Below, one piece after another: positions 1 through 9,182 of a stretch of 64,000 bases of DNA (position 1 is its first letter; each line of letters starts with the position of its first letter). The stretch lies in contig NZ_CP061474.1 of NCBI RefSeq assembly GCF_014679505.1, positions 2,848,001-2,912,000 of the forward strand, read 5' to 3'. Source of the stretch: Geobacillus sp. 46C-IIa. GTDB taxonomy: Bacteria; Bacillota; Bacilli; Bacillales; Anoxybacillaceae. Under the pieces are notes generated by a model that did no database searches, was not told the origin of the DNA, and saw nothing but the letters and a program-made list of their open reading frames with translations. Position numbers and translations under genes: made by a program.

Positions 1-1
1 C

Positions 2-157
2 GTCGGCGACGTGCTTTATGGCGGCAAACCAGTGTTTCATCGCCATGCGCTCCATGCCGCTAAACTGACATTCCGCCACCCGTTTACAAATGAAGAAGTC
101 GTTTGCCTCGCGCCGACGAACGACTTTCCGGTCGATCTCTCGCCCATCGCTCACTAG
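2..157 (+). CDS. RluA-family pseudouridine synthase, C-terminal end (partial)
   Basis: The reading frame enters from outside the window and ends at a TAG at 155-157, giving 51 residues. The segment GDVLYGG followed by HALHAAKLTFRHP matches the conserved C-terminal part of RluA/RluD-type enzymes, which isomerise uridine to pseudouridine in rRNA or tRNA. The catalytic Asp lies upstream, outside the window, so the specific target cannot be named. A hairpin follows the gene. Confidence 0.75.
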   Translation, partial: VGDVLYGGKPVFHRHALHAAKLTFRHPFTNEEVVCLAPTNDFPVDLSPIAH

Positions 158-210
158 TCTCCCCCGCTTTTGCTTACGTTGGACAACTGCTCGATTTAGG
201 AACGATAAAA

Positions 211-233
211 GGCAGACGGCCTTTCCGTCTGCC
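211..233. terminator. Hairpin terminator between convergent genes
   Basis: A 9-bp perfect stem (GGCAGACGG at 211-219, CCGTCTGCC at 225-233) lies between the pseudouridine synthase end and the convergent CNNM/CBS gene. T-runs are weak, so a shared bidirectional role is inferred. Confidence 0.6.
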
Positions 234-1643
234 TTACAAATGCAGCTGCTCTTCTTCCATCCCTGCCTGTTCGTCTTCCCGTTCAACCGGCTCCCGCTCT
301 TTTTTCATCACTTCTAGCGTCTTCACATGATGACCGTCCATCTCTTTCACGGTAAAGAGATAGCCGTCAATTTCCACGCTGTCGCCTGTCTGGATGTCGT
401 AATGTTTCGTTAAAATCCAACCACCAATCGTATCAACATCGTCGTCATCGATTTCTAAGCCCAACAAATCGTTCACTTCACTAATGAGCACTTTGCCGTC
501 CAAAATGAACCGCTCATCAACTTTTTGGATCAATGGCGTCTCATCAATGTCGAACTCATCCTGAATCTCCCCTACAATCTCTTCCAAAATGTCCTCGACT
601 GTCACAAGCCCGGACGTACCGCCATACTCGTCCACTAAAATCGCCATATGGATGCGCTCTTTTTGCATTTTCACGAGCAAATCGTGAATCGCAATCGATT
701 CAATGACTTGAATGATGGGACGGATGTAATCTTTCATTTGTTTTTCGTTTGACGGGTTGGCGACAAAGTCCGTAAATACTTCTTTCACGTTAATGAGCCC
801 GAGTACGTGATCCTTGTCGCCATCAATCACGGGATAACGTGTATATTTTTCTTCTCGGATGATCTCCAAGTTTTCCTTGACGCTTTTGTTGATATCCAAT
901 GCCACGATCTCTTTGCGCGGCACCATAATTTCTTTGGCCACACGATCGTCAAAGCGGAAAATGTTGTTGACATAGCGGTACTCGGATTGGTTGATCTCCC
1001 CGCTTTTATAGCTTTCCGACAAAATCAGACGCAACTCCTCTTCCGAGTGGGCGATTTCATGCTCCGCCACCGGTTGGAGGCCAAACAGACGCGTCACTAA
1101 CCGGGCTGCATTATTTAACGACCAAATCACCGGATACATGATTTTGTAAAACCAAATGAGCGGCTTGGCCGTCCACAGCGTAATCGCTTCCGGTTTATGA
1201 ATGGCAAACGTTTTCGGCGCCAATTCGCCGACAACAACATGCAAAAACGTGATGAGCGAAAATGAAATAATAAACGCTAAAAAGTGGGAGACGGATTCCG
1301 ATAAATGGAAACGTTCAAACAGCGGCAGCAACATCCGCGCCACCGTCGGCTCCCCAAGCCAGCCAAGGCCAAGCGAAGTGAGGGTAATGCCAAGCTGGTT
1401 CGCCGATAAATAACCATCCAAATTCGAAATTACTCTCTTTGCCGCGACCGCCCGTTTATTCCCTTCATTAATAAGCTGATCAATGCGCGAGCTGCGCACT
1501 TTGACGATTGCGAATTCCGAGGCAACAAAAAAGGCGGTGCAAGCGATCAGCAATGCCACCAACAGCAAACTGGCTATGTCCAATTTATCTCTGAGCGCGG
1601 ATGAAGCGCCCAGATTACACCTCCTGCGCACAAAAGTTTCCAC
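234..1643 (-). CDS. CNNM/CBS-domain hemolysin-family membrane protein
   Basis: Integral membrane protein of the DUF21 (CNNM)-CBS-CorC_HlyC family, linked to divalent cation (Mg/Co) efflux or homeostasis; it resembles B. subtilis YhdP. Order: hydrophobic N-terminus from about residue 24, DUF21 membrane domain to about 205 with the motif [15 protein letters not shown], a CBS pair (about 225-345), then the CorC-like domain with DTIGGW. The start is uncertain. The GTG at 1643 has no ribosome-binding site; AGGAGGTG at about 1618-1625 is ideally spaced for a CTG at 1613, and family alignment favours a TTG at 1583 (LDIASLL). Function is inferred from family. Confidence 0.85.
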   Translation of the reverse strand: METFVRRRCNLGASSALRDKLDIASLLLVALLIACTAFFVASEFAIVKVRSSRIDQLINEGNKRAVAAKRVISNLDGYLSANQLGITLTSLGLGWLGEPTVARMLLPLFERFHLSESVSHFLAFIISFSLITFLHVVVGELAPKTFAIHKPEAITLWTAKPLIWFYKIMYPVIWSLNNAARLVTRLFGLQPVAEHEIAHSEEELRLILSESYKSGEINQSEYRYVNNIFRFDDRVAKEIMVPRKEIVALDINKSVKENLEIIREEKYTRYPVIDGDKDHVLGLINVKEVFTDFVANPSNEKQMKDYIRPIIQVIESIAIHDLLVKMQKERIHMAILVDEYGGTSGLVTVEDILEEIVGEIQDEFDIDETPLIQKVDERFILDGKVLISEVNDLLGLEIDDDDVDTIGGWILTKHYDIQTGDSVEIDGYLFTVKEMDGHHVKTLEVMKKEREPVEREDEQAGMEEEQLHL

Positions 1644-1700
1644 AACAACGATACACGTTAATGCAGCTTTAGGCCGCCAACAGCGGGCGGCCCGACGTTT

Positions 1701-2393
1701 TTACGACTCCTCATTATTGTTCCCTTGGGTAAAAATCAACACATACTTCAACAGCTCAAACACCGCGATCAACGTCGCAGCGACATACGTTAACGCTGCC
1801 GCGCCGAGCACCTTGTTCACGCCGCGCGTTTCGTCTGGAGCGATGATCCCTTCAGCGAGCATAAATCGTTTCGCCCGCGCGCTCGCATTAAACTCGACTG
1901 GCAGCGTAATGACTTGGAACGCCACCGCCAGTGAGAAGAACAAAATGCCGAGACCGATCAATGAAAATTGTTGGAGCAAAAAACCAACCAGCAGTAAAAA
2001 CGGAGCCACACCGGAAGCCAAGTTCACAACGGGAAACATCCGGTGGCGAAGAACAAGCGCCGCGTACCCTTGCTGATGCTGAACGGCATGGCCAACTTCA
2101 TGGGCGGCCACCGAAATGGAAGCGATCGAACGCCCGTAAAACACCGGTTCCGAGAGACGGACGGTGCGGGAAATCGGGTCGTAATGGTCAGAAAGCCGCC
2201 CCGGCACCACCTCAACCGGCACATGATGCAAGCCGTGGCGATCTAAAATCAGGCGCGCCACTTCCGCCCCTGTCAACCCCGATGAGGCCGGGACTTCGGA
2301 CCAGGCATTGAAGTTGCTCGACACTTTCCATTGCGCCCAAAGCGAAATCAAAAAGGCAATAAAAATGAAAATATCCATCGGATGGAATAGCAT
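1701..2393 (-). CDS. Neutral zinc metallopeptidase, membrane-bound (YugP-like)
   Basis: About 230 residues. The HEVGHAVQH zinc-binding motif lies near residue 100, between an N-terminal membrane helix and a long hydrophobic C-terminal half, which is the layout of the Zn_peptidase_2 (YugP) family. The substrate is unknown. The ATG at 2393 is chosen because GGAGGG lies about 7 bases upstream; an in-frame ATG 33 bases further out lacks such a site. It is separated from the CNNM gene by about 60 bases on the same strand. Confidence 0.85.
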   Translation of the reverse strand: MLFHPMDIFIFIAFLISLWAQWKVSSNFNAWSEVPASSGLTGAEVARLILDRHGLHHVPVEVVPGRLSDHYDPISRTVRLSEPVFYGRSIASISVAAHEVGHAVQHQQGYAALVLRHRMFPVVNLASGVAPFLLLVGFLLQQFSLIGLGILFFSLAVAFQVITLPVEFNASARAKRFMLAEGIIAPDETRGVNKVLGAAALTYVAATLIAVFELLKYVLIFTQGNNNEES

Positions 2394-2541
2394 CACAGCA
2401 CCCTCCGTTTTTTGAATGATCATCAAATGTGTATACTATTATTGTACTTGTTCATCATTTCATACGTCAAACATGCCGCTTTGGTTTCATTCCTCAACAA
2501 AAACAGCGCCGGCACTGGACGCTGTTTAGACGATCGCTTCG

Positions 2542-3369
2542 TCAAAAATTGAAATTGTCCGGGTCAGGGCCAATCCGCTTGTTCAAGTTCAATGCATCGA
2601 TTCGTTTCATTTCCTCATCGGTCAGTGAGAAATCGAAGAGATCAGCGTTTTCCTTTATGCGCGCAGGCGTCACCGATTTCGGAATCGTGACAACGCCGTT
2701 TTGCAAATCCCAGCGCAGCACGACTTGCGCCGGCGTTTTCCCGTATTTCTTCCCAATCTCCACGATCGTCGGCTCGTTTAAAATTTCCCCGCGCATGAGC
2801 GGCGACCATGCCTCAAGCTGGATGCCGTTTTCCCGGCAAAACGCATGCAGCTCTTTTTGCGTGAGGCGCGGATGGTACTCGACTTGGTTGACCATTGGCT
2901 TGATTTCGCAATCGGCCAGTACATCTTGCAAATGATGGATTTGAAAATTGCTGACGCCAATTGCGCGCACATACCCATCTTTATATAGCTTTTCAAGCGC
3001 CTTGTACGTCTCTTTATATTTCCCTTTCACCGGCCAATGGACTAAGTACAAGTCAACGTAGTCAAAGCCGAGCTTTTTCAAGCTTGTATCAAACGCTTTT
3101 AGCGTCGTTTCGTATCCTTGGTCGGTGTTCCATACTTTCGTCGTCACAAATACTTGCTCGCGCGGAATGCCGGATTCACGGATCGCTTGCCCGACCCCTT
3201 CTTCGTTTTCGTAAAAAGCGGCCGTGTCAATATGGCGATAGCCAATTTCTAACGCGGTGCGCACCGCGCTTTTGACTTCCTCGCCCTCCTTTACTTTGTA
3301 GACGCCAAGGCCAACCCACGGCATTTGCACGCCGTTATGTAATACAGCGCAGTCTTGCAAACTGTTCAC
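2542..3369 (-). CDS. Aldo/keto reductase, AKR5-like (glyoxal/methylglyoxal reductase type)
   Basis: A 275-residue NADPH-dependent aldo/keto reductase closest in pattern to B. subtilis YvgN. The catalytic tetrad is visible: Asp and Tyr in [15 protein letters not shown], Lys in TKVWN and His in LVHWP. The cofactor-binding IPKSV segment lies near the C-terminus. It probably detoxifies carbonyls such as methylglyoxal in the cytoplasm. The GTG start at 3369 is preceded by GGAGGGGGA. Confidence 0.9.
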   Translation of the reverse strand: MNSLQDCAVLHNGVQMPWVGLGVYKVKEGEEVKSAVRTALEIGYRHIDTAAFYENEEGVGQAIRESGIPREQVFVTTKVWNTDQGYETTLKAFDTSLKKLGFDYVDLYLVHWPVKGKYKETYKALEKLYKDGYVRAIGVSNFQIHHLQDVLADCEIKPMVNQVEYHPRLTQKELHAFCRENGIQLEAWSPLMRGEILNEPTIVEIGKKYGKTPAQVVLRWDLQNGVVTIPKSVTPARIKENADLFDFSLTDEEMKRIDALNLNKRIGPDPDNFNF

Positions 3370-3657
3370 TCTTCTTCCCCCTCCAACATCGGTATAGCTT
3401 TATTATGGAAAAACGGCCAGGAAAAAGCAAAATATATGCACAAAAAGCGAGGGAACCATTCCCTCTCCTGACCATGGCACCCTTTTTTCAATCACTCAGC
3501 GATTTTGGTCATCGATCATTTCCCTTTTTTATTTCATCATCCTCCATCTGTATTTCAAAAGAAATCTACTCGTCATTTTCAACTTAGAGAACCATGAAAG
3601 GCAAAAAGGCGACAAGCGGCTTAAACCGCTATTTCTCATATTGCACAATAAACACCA
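3370..3657. other. Gene-free interval between AKR gene and phoX
   Basis: I see no convincing gene. It contains a GAGGGAA/TTCCCTC hairpin (3449-3465) and an AGCGG/CCGCT hairpin near 3616-3631, with no clear assigned function. The phoX control region begins to its right. Confidence 0.5.
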
Positions 3658-3742
3658 TTTACAAACCGTTAAAAGATTTATAAACACTTAACAATTATTT
3701 ACATTCAATTTATTAACATTTCCCTTTTTCCCCCGTAGAATC
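3658..3742 (+). promoter_or_regulatory. Candidate PhoP-binding (Pho box) region upstream of phoX
   Basis: AT-rich tract with repeated TTnAnA hexamers: TTTACA 3658, TTAAAA 3669, TTAACA 3688, TTTACA 3698, TTAACA 3713. The Bacillus PhoP box is TT(A/C/T)A(C/T)A repeated about once per helical turn. The spacing here is partly regular (11, 19, 10, 15). Regulation by PhoPR is inferred from this and from the phosphatase encoded downstream. Confidence 0.5.
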
Positions 3743-3785
3743 ATAATTGTGAATTTATTAAAAACGATGGAAGGGATGGTCAGTG

Positions 3786-5432
3786 ATGGATCGCCGTTTA
3801 TTTTTGAAATATGTAGGAAGCAGTACGGCAGCATTAGTCGCCGCGTCATCCGGTATAGACACATTAGCAAGTAAGGCAAGCGCCATGACGGCAAACCATT
3901 TAATGAACGGTCAACCGTCAGGAAACGGCAAGCCGCTTACGGCGCCTTTCAAACCGATCAGCCGCACATGGGAAAATGATTTAGTTCTGCCGAAAGGCTA
4001 TCGATACAACATTATCGCTTCATATGGGGATGTCATTAACTCGAAGGGCGAAAAGTTCGGCGACTCGGCTGATCTTACGGTCTACTTTCCGATCGATAGC
4101 CTCGAAGGCGGCAACAACTCCGAAGAAGGACTCATCTGGGTTAACCATGAATTCCCTGAGCCAGAAAACTATATGAAAATACTAGGAATTGACCCGAATA
4201 CATTTAACAAGGCGAATCTTTCAAGCTACCCTGAATTGTTAAAAATGGAAAAAGAAGCAGTTGGCGGCTCAGTCATTCACGTAAAAAAAGAAAAAGGCGA
4301 ATGGCGGTTAGTAAAAAATGACCAATATAACCGGCGGATCGATGCAAACACTCCTATTCGATTAACCGGCCCTGCAAGCGGAAGCAAGGCGGTCAAAGGT
4401 GCGACAACGGTGACAGGAACGCTCGGAAACTGCAGCGGCGGAAGAACGCTTTGGAATACCGTTCTTTCTTGTGAGGAGAATACATATTACGGCGATGACT
4501 ACGGATGGCCTGATTTTATTGATGAGCATTATGGCTGGGTCGTGGAAGTCGATCCATTTAACCCGAATGCGCCCATACGGAAGCATACCGCACTGGGGCG
4601 CTTCGCCCACGAAAATACGGCAATGGGATTAACGAAAGACGGCAGGGTGGTCGTTTATATGGGGGATGACAAAGCCGATGCCTTCTTCTATAAGTTTGTC
4701 AGCCAAAAGAAATTCAACCCGAATAACCGCGAGGCCAACTTCGATATTTTAGAAAGCGGAACATTATACGTCGCTGATCTCGGAAAACAAAAATGGATCG
4801 CGCTCGATTACGAGGCGAATAAGGATTTGCAAAACTATGAAAAAAACGGCAAAAAGTTTTTCACTAGCCAGGCGGATGTGCTGACCTACGCGCGGGAAGC
4901 AGGCGCTGCTGTTAAAGCAACACCGCTCGACCGTCCGGAAGATGTCGAAATCCATCCGTATGACGGCAGCGTATTTTTATCTTTAACAAACAATTCGAAG
5001 CACGGAAACTTCCATGGCCAAATCATCCGTTTCATCCCTGCGGAAGGTGACCACGGAAGCGAAACATTCACGTTTGAAGTTTTCATCGCTGGCGGACGCC
5101 AAAGCGGCATTACGTGTCCTGACAACCTTCACTTTGACAGCAAAGGGAACCTTTGGGTTGTTGAAGATTTTTATGCGACAGAAGATAACGTGTATGCCGC
5201 GTATAAAAACTGCGGGGTGTTCATGATTCCGACCGACGGCAAACAGTACGGGGAGCCGTTCCAGTTTGCGTCCGGTCCGAAAGGGTGCGAAGTCACCGGT
5301 CCATGGTTCACTCCCGATGAGCGCACGCTATTTTTAGATGTACAGCATCCGGAAACGTGGAATCCTTATCCCGGCCAACGTTTCGGCCGTTCCTGCCTCG
5401 TAGCCGTACAAGGCGGACATTTCAATAAATAA
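3786..5432 (+). CDS. phoX: PhoX-family alkaline phosphatase, Tat-exported (DUF839)
   Basis: About 548 residues. The N-terminus MDRRLFLKYVGSS, followed by a hydrophobic stretch, is a twin-arginine signal, so the folded enzyme is exported with its metal. The body has DUF839/PhoX signatures: VNHEFPEPENY, GNCSGGRTLWNT with CEEN, RFAHENTAM, YMGDDKADAFFYKF, RPEDVEIHPYDGSVF and CPDNLHFDSKGNLWVVEDF. PhoX enzymes use calcium and iron to release phosphate from monoesters. Either ATG 3786 or the adjacent GTG 3783 could start the gene; GGAAGGGA lies upstream. It is followed by tatA and tatC, echoing phoD-tatAd-tatCd of B. subtilis with PhoX in place of PhoD. Confidence 0.88.
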   Translation: MDRRLFLKYVGSSTAALVAASSGIDTLASKASAMTANHLMNGQPSGNGKPLTAPFKPISRTWENDLVLPKGYRYNIIASYGDVINSKGEKFGDSADLTVYFPIDSLEGGNNSEEGLIWVNHEFPEPENYMKILGIDPNTFNKANLSSYPELLKMEKEAVGGSVIHVKKEKGEWRLVKNDQYNRRIDANTPIRLTGPASGSKAVKGATTVTGTLGNCSGGRTLWNTVLSCEENTYYGDDYGWPDFIDEHYGWVVEVDPFNPNAPIRKHTALGRFAHENTAMGLTKDGRVVVYMGDDKADAFFYKFVSQKKFNPNNREANFDILESGTLYVADLGKQKWIALDYEANKDLQNYEKNGKKFFTSQADVLTYAREAGAAVKATPLDRPEDVEIHPYDGSVFLSLTNNSKHGNFHGQIIRFIPAEGDHGSETFTFEVFIAGGRQSGITCPDNLHFDSKGNLWVVEDFYATEDNVYAAYKNCGVFMIPTDGKQYGEPFQFASGPKGCEVTGPWFTPDERTLFLDVQHPETWNPYPGQRFGRSCLVAVQGGHFNK

Positions 5433-5447
5433 ATGCACAAAGCAACA

Positions 5448-5475
5448 TATGGAAACGGGCTAGCCCGTTTCCATA
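5448..5475 (+). repeat. Perfect 28-bp palindrome between phoX and tatA
   Basis: Positions 5448-5460 and 5463-5475 are exact inverted repeats around TA. No T-run follows, so it is more likely an mRNA-stabilising or attenuating hairpin that separates phoX expression from tatAC than a full terminator. Confidence 0.6.
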
Positions 5476-5508
5476 CAAAATAATGCATACAAATAGGAGG
5501 ACGTCACC

Positions 5509-5709
5509 ATGCTGCAAAATATAGGTATCCCTGGTTTAATCCTCATTCTTGTCATTGCCTTGATCATTTTTGGTCCATCAAAACTTCCGGAAATCGGCCG
5601 CGCTTTTGGTACAACGCTGAGAGAATTCAAAAAATCAGCGCGGGAATTGGTTTCAGATGACGAGTCAAACAAAGAGAGGTTAAATAATAAAGTGGAAAAA
5701 ACAAGTTAG
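5509..5709 (+). CDS. tatA: Twin-arginine translocase subunit TatA
   Basis: 66 residues: a short N-terminal transmembrane helix (residues 3-21), the [14 protein letters not shown] hinge, an amphipathic helix and a charged tail, all typical of TatA. It oligomerises to form the protein-conducting element. AGGAGG precedes the ATG. Its position between phoX and tatC suggests a dedicated TatA-TatC pair for the phosphatase. Confidence 0.95.
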   Translation: MLQNIGIPGLILILVIALIIFGPSKLPEIGRAFGTTLREFKKSARELVSDDESNKERLNNKVEKTS

Positions 5710-5771
5710 TGTCCATGCGAAAGACATCCGTAATTCGTGTTTCATCCTTTTTGATATAAAGAGGGAAGACG

Positions 5772-6521
5772 ATGAAAAACCAAGAAATGAACTTGATCGA
5801 TCATTTGGATGAACTGCGCAAACGCCTCATCATTACACTTGGCGCTTTTACCATTTTGTTAATTGGATCGCTCATTTACGCACCGGCTATGTATCGATGG
5901 CTCGTTCAGGACTTGCCGCTGAAGCTGGCCGTTCTCGGCCCAAGCGACATTTTGTGGATCTATTTCGTCTTAGCCGGCGTGGTCGCCATTGCCGGGACAA
6001 TACCAATTGCCGCCCATCAAGCGTGGCTGTTCGTTCGCCCGGCATTGCACGAGCATGAGCAAAGACTAGCATTAGCTTACATTCCGGCTCTTTTCATTCT
6101 GTTTGTATTAGGAATATGCTTCGGGTACTTTATCATTTTCCCGTTTGTTTTTCACTTTCTTCTTTCCCTGTCAGGCGAGATGTTTACAACGCTCTTTACG
6201 GCGGAACGATACTTTCGGTTTGTCATTCATATGACGGTTCCGTTCGGATTTTTATTCGAACTTCCAGTCATCATCATGTTTTTGACGAGTCTTGGGGTGT
6301 TAAATCCGTACCGGCTGCAGCGAATGAGAAAATACGCTTACTTTGTTTTAATTTTAGTTGCAGTGTTTATCACTCCTCCAGATTTGCTTTCAGATATTCT
6401 TGTCATCGTCCCCCTGCTGTTTCTATATGAGTGCAGTGTTTTACTGTCCAAAATCGTTTACCACCGGAAATGCAAAGCGAACGAAGAATGGCGAAAAAAC
6501 GAGATCCGCTCCATCCCTTGA
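5772..6521 (+). CDS. tatC: Twin-arginine translocase subunit TatC
   Basis: 249 residues with six hydrophobic segments. The N-terminal signature LIDHLDELRKRL is the twin-arginine signal-peptide recognition site of TatC, and FELPVIIMFL and RKYAYF follow as in the family. With TatA it forms a minimal two-component Tat system. It lies 62 bases after tatA and is probably cotranscribed. GAGGGAAG precedes the ATG. Confidence 0.95.
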   Translation: MKNQEMNLIDHLDELRKRLIITLGAFTILLIGSLIYAPAMYRWLVQDLPLKLAVLGPSDILWIYFVLAGVVAIAGTIPIAAHQAWLFVRPALHEHEQRLALAYIPALFILFVLGICFGYFIIFPFVFHFLLSLSGEMFTTLFTAERYFRFVIHMTVPFGFLFELPVIIMFLTSLGVLNPYRLQRMRKYAYFVLILVAVFITPPDLLSDILVIVPLLFLYECSVLLSKIVYHRKCKANEEWRKNEIRSIP

Positions 6522-6546
6522 GTGCGCTAGAGAAAAATAAAAAAGA

Positions 6547-6584
6547 CTGCTCCAACGACCAACCGCTGCGGCCTTTTGGAGCAG
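6547..6584. terminator. Terminator between tatC and dctP
   Basis: CTGCTCCAA (6547-6555) pairs with TTGGAGCAG (6576-6584). On the minus strand the stem runs into a T-rich tract, so it mainly terminates the dicarboxylate transporter gene. It may also stop tatC transcripts. Confidence 0.7.
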
Positions 6585-6595
6585 CCCCTTGTTTC

Positions 6596-7861
6596 TTACT
6601 TCGCGATTTTCATATTCCCTTCCGCTAGTTGTTGTTCAGCGGAAGGATGAAACTCATTTTCCATTTTCGAAACGACAACCGTGGCTACTGCGTTGCCGAT
6701 AATGTTTGTAATCGCCCGCGCCTCAGACATAAAACGGTCGACTCCGAGCAACAAGGCGATGCCTTCGACCGGAATCATCGGGAACGCCGCCAACGTTGCG
6801 GCCAGCGTAATAAAGCCAGAACCGGTGACCCCTGCCGCCCCTTTCGAGGTGAGCATTAACACTCCGAGTAATGTCAACTCTTGCCAAATGCTTAAATCAA
6901 TGCCGTATGCTTGAGCGATGAAAATAGCCGCCATCGACAAATAAATCGATGTGCCGTCCAAGTTAAACGAGTACCCGGTCGGAACGACAAGGCCAACGAC
7001 CGACTTCGAGCAGCCGTATTTTTCAAGCCGCTCCATCAGACGCGGCAGAGCTGATTCAGACGAGGACGTACCAAGAACGAGCAACAGTTCCTCTTTAATA
7101 TAGGCGAGAAACTTAAAGATGTTAAATCCGTAAAACTTGGCAATTCCGCCGAGCACGACGAAAATAAAGAATGCCATCGTAATGTATACCGATCCCATCA
7201 GCTTGCCGAGCGACACGAGCGAGCCGAGGCCGAATGTGCCAATCGTATACGCCATCGCGCCAAATGCGGCAATTGGCGACACTTTCATGACCATATTGAC
7301 TACGCTAAAGAATAGTTCTGCAATCCGTTCGAACAAAGAAAGCACTGGTTTGGCTTTTTCCCCTAAACCGGCTGCCGCCACGCCAAACAGGACGGCGAAG
7401 AAGAGCACTGGAAGCAATTCTCCACTGGCCATGGCTGCGACAACGTTATCCGGGATAATACTGAGCACGAAATCGACAAAACCGTGGCTCGTCTCTTCCG
7501 CCTGCTTCGTATATTGCGAAATGTCTCCGCCTTTGACCGCATCGGTATTGAAACCAACACCCGGTTTGACGAAGTTAACAACGACAATCCCAATCGCTAA
7601 AGCAAATGTCGTGACGATCTCGAAATAAAGGAGCGCCTTGCCGCCGATGCGCCCGACTTTTTTCAAGTCGCCCATGTTGCCGATCCCGATCACAACGGTA
7701 AAGAAAATAATCGGCGCGATCACCATTTTGATCAACTTAATAAACCCATCGGCTAACACTTTTAACTTAGTGCCGAATTCCGGGAATAAAAACCCGACGA
7801 TAATCCCCAAAAGAATACCGATAATGACTTGCACGGTTAAATTTTTAAATTTCCCCCGCAT
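6596..7861 (-). CDS. dctP: C4-dicarboxylate:cation symporter (DctA/DctP family)
   Basis: About 421 residues with eight or more hydrophobic segments. The diagnostic DAACS motifs are present: [10 protein letters not shown] (hairpin loop 1), [19 protein letters not shown] (hairpin loop 2) and [16 protein letters not shown]. It imports succinate, fumarate and malate with Na+ or H+. Glutamate is an alternative substrate for the superfamily, but the nearby DctB/S/R genes favour dicarboxylates, as in the B. subtilis ydbEFGH locus. The ATG at 7861 is chosen because AAGGAG lies 8 bases upstream; the in-frame ATG at 7879 has no spacing from its nearest AAGGAG. Confidence 0.88.
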   Translation of the reverse strand: MRGKFKNLTVQVIIGILLGIIVGFLFPEFGTKLKVLADGFIKLIKMVIAPIIFFTVVIGIGNMGDLKKVGRIGGKALLYFEIVTTFALAIGIVVVNFVKPGVGFNTDAVKGGDISQYTKQAEETSHGFVDFVLSIIPDNVVAAMASGELLPVLFFAVLFGVAAAGLGEKAKPVLSLFERIAELFFSVVNMVMKVSPIAAFGAMAYTIGTFGLGSLVSLGKLMGSVYITMAFFIFVVLGGIAKFYGFNIFKFLAYIKEELLLVLGTSSSESALPRLMERLEKYGCSKSVVGLVVPTGYSFNLDGTSIYLSMAAIFIAQAYGIDLSIWQELTLLGVLMLTSKGAAGVTGSGFITLAATLAAFPMIPVEGIALLLGVDRFMSEARAITNIIGNAVATVVVSKMENEFHPSAEQQLAEGNMKIAK

Positions 7862-7947
7862 TTCTCCCACTCCTTTCATCTCCTTGACAACGCTTTCAGC
7901 ACTATCATAAAGAAAAATCGATCAAATAAAAATATTATGGTGATAAT

Positions 7948-7969
7948 GGTCGTTTTGGTCTTTTTGGTC
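7948..7969 (-). promoter_or_regulatory. Three GGTC iterons upstream of dctP, candidate DctR operator
   Basis: GGTC recurs at 7948, 7957 and 7966 with a strict 9-bp period, about 90 bases upstream of dctP. DctR activates dctP in B. subtilis; assigning this repeat to DctR is inference. Confidence 0.4.
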
Positions 7970-8008
7970 TCAAACGTTTACAAAGACTGCTTCTATCGCC
8001 ATAAAAGA

Positions 8009-8029
8009 AGCTTCCGTCACCGGAAGCTT
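8009..8029 (-). terminator. dctB terminator overlapping its stop codon
   Basis: AAGCTTCCG/CGGAAGCTT stem (8009-8017, 8021-8029), followed on the minus strand by CTTTTAT. The stem includes the dctB stop codon. Confidence 0.75.
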
Positions 8030-9086
8030 ATTCATCGGATTTCTTGATTTCATTTAAAAGTCTGGAACCGAACTGTCTCGTAAATTCCTGATACAGTGGG
8101 GCCAATTTCCGTTCCCATCTCCGCTTTTCTGTTTCCGACAGCAAATAAAGATGGACATCCTCACGCCGCTTCAGCTGCTGCAATTCCCGCTCGTTTTGCG
8201 CCTTTGACTGCCGCAAATTCCATTGAGTCGCCTCGGCCATCGCTTCGGCTATGTTTTGCTGGATCTCCTTCGGCAAACTGTCCCAAAATGACCGGTTCAT
8301 CATGACTGCATAGCCAAGATAGCCGTGGTTGCTGATGGTAATATACGGCTGAAACTTGTAAAACCCTTTCGAATAAATGTTAGAAATCGTATTTTCCTGG
8401 CCGTCAAACTCATGCCGTTCAAGCGCCCGATATACACGGTCAAATGAGACAGCAACCGGTTCGCCGCCAAGCAGGCGAAACTGCCTGTCGATCACTTCGC
8501 TCGGCATAATGCGAAAACGCACCCCACGGAAATCATCGGGCTCGACAAGCGGGCGCGTTGTGCCCATCATTTGCTTAAATCCATTGCTCCAAAGCGCCAG
8601 CCCTTTGATTCCTTTTTCCTCGAGCATTCCGAGCAGTTCGGCTCCCACTTTTCCGGTGAACACACGGCGCACATCGTTGTCGTCGCGAAACAAAAACGGC
8701 AAATCGAGCACTTGCCACTCCGGAATGAGTTCTGTCACCTTCGAAAACGACGGGGCGATCATTTGTACATCGCCGCGCAGCAGCGCATCAAGCTCCTCTC
8801 CATCCGAATAAAGCGAGCCGTTCGCGAACACTTCGACTTTGACGCGGCCGTTTGTCTTTTGTTCGACAAGTTCGGCAAACTTTTGCGCTGCCAGCCCTTT
8901 CGGTGTATTTTCCGCAACGACATGGCTAAAGTAAATGATAATTTGTTTTTGCAGCCCCCTTTGTTCATCATCGTACACAATCCGCTCTTGATCAGCTTGG
9001 CGGCTGACGGCCCATGCGGCAAGACCGATGCCGATGACAAGAAAGATCACCCAAAATTTCCACTTTACCCCCATTATCCACCCCAT
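8028..9086 (-). CDS. dctB: TRAP-type dicarboxylate-binding protein DctB
   Basis: About 352 residues. An uncleaved-looking N-terminal anchor (residues 8-28) is followed by a DctP-family (PF03480) periplasmic-type fold, with DFRGVRFRIMPSEV and GQENTISNIYSKGF typical of the family. No TRAP membrane subunits (DctQ/DctM) occur nearby. As in B. subtilis, it therefore probably acts as an extracellular co-sensor with DctS rather than as a transporter part. AAAGG lies 6 bases before the ATG at 9086; an upstream ATG (9092) is too close. It is divergent from dctS. Confidence 0.85.
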   Translation of the reverse strand: MGWIMGVKWKFWVIFLVIGIGLAAWAVSRQADQERIVYDDEQRGLQKQIIIYFSHVVAENTPKGLAAQKFAELVEQKTNGRVKVEVFANGSLYSDGEELDALLRGDVQMIAPSFSKVTELIPEWQVLDLPFLFRDDNDVRRVFTGKVGAELLGMLEEKGIKGLALWSNGFKQMMGTTRPLVEPDDFRGVRFRIMPSEVIDRQFRLLGGEPVAVSFDRVYRALERHEFDGQENTISNIYSKGFYKFQPYITISNHGYLGYAVMMNRSFWDSLPKEIQQNIAEAMAEATQWNLRQSKAQNERELQQLKRREDVHLYLLSETEKRRWERKLAPLYQEFTRQFGSRLLNEIKKSDE

Positions 9087-9182
9087 GTTCATCCTTTGTT
9101 TTTTTCCCTTTTTATCATATCACCAGAATCATGTTAGAATGAATAATAATGAATTTTCCGCATAGTAAAGAGGAGTTCACCG

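Noticed and set aside
1483..2311. Long plus-strand open frames opposite the CNNM and metallopeptidase genes
   Set aside because: They are antisense to clear protein families, lack ribosome-binding sites and show no recognisable domains.
3449..3465. Hairpin GAGGGAA/TTCCCTC as a terminator
   Set aside because: No gene on either strand ends just before it in the right direction.
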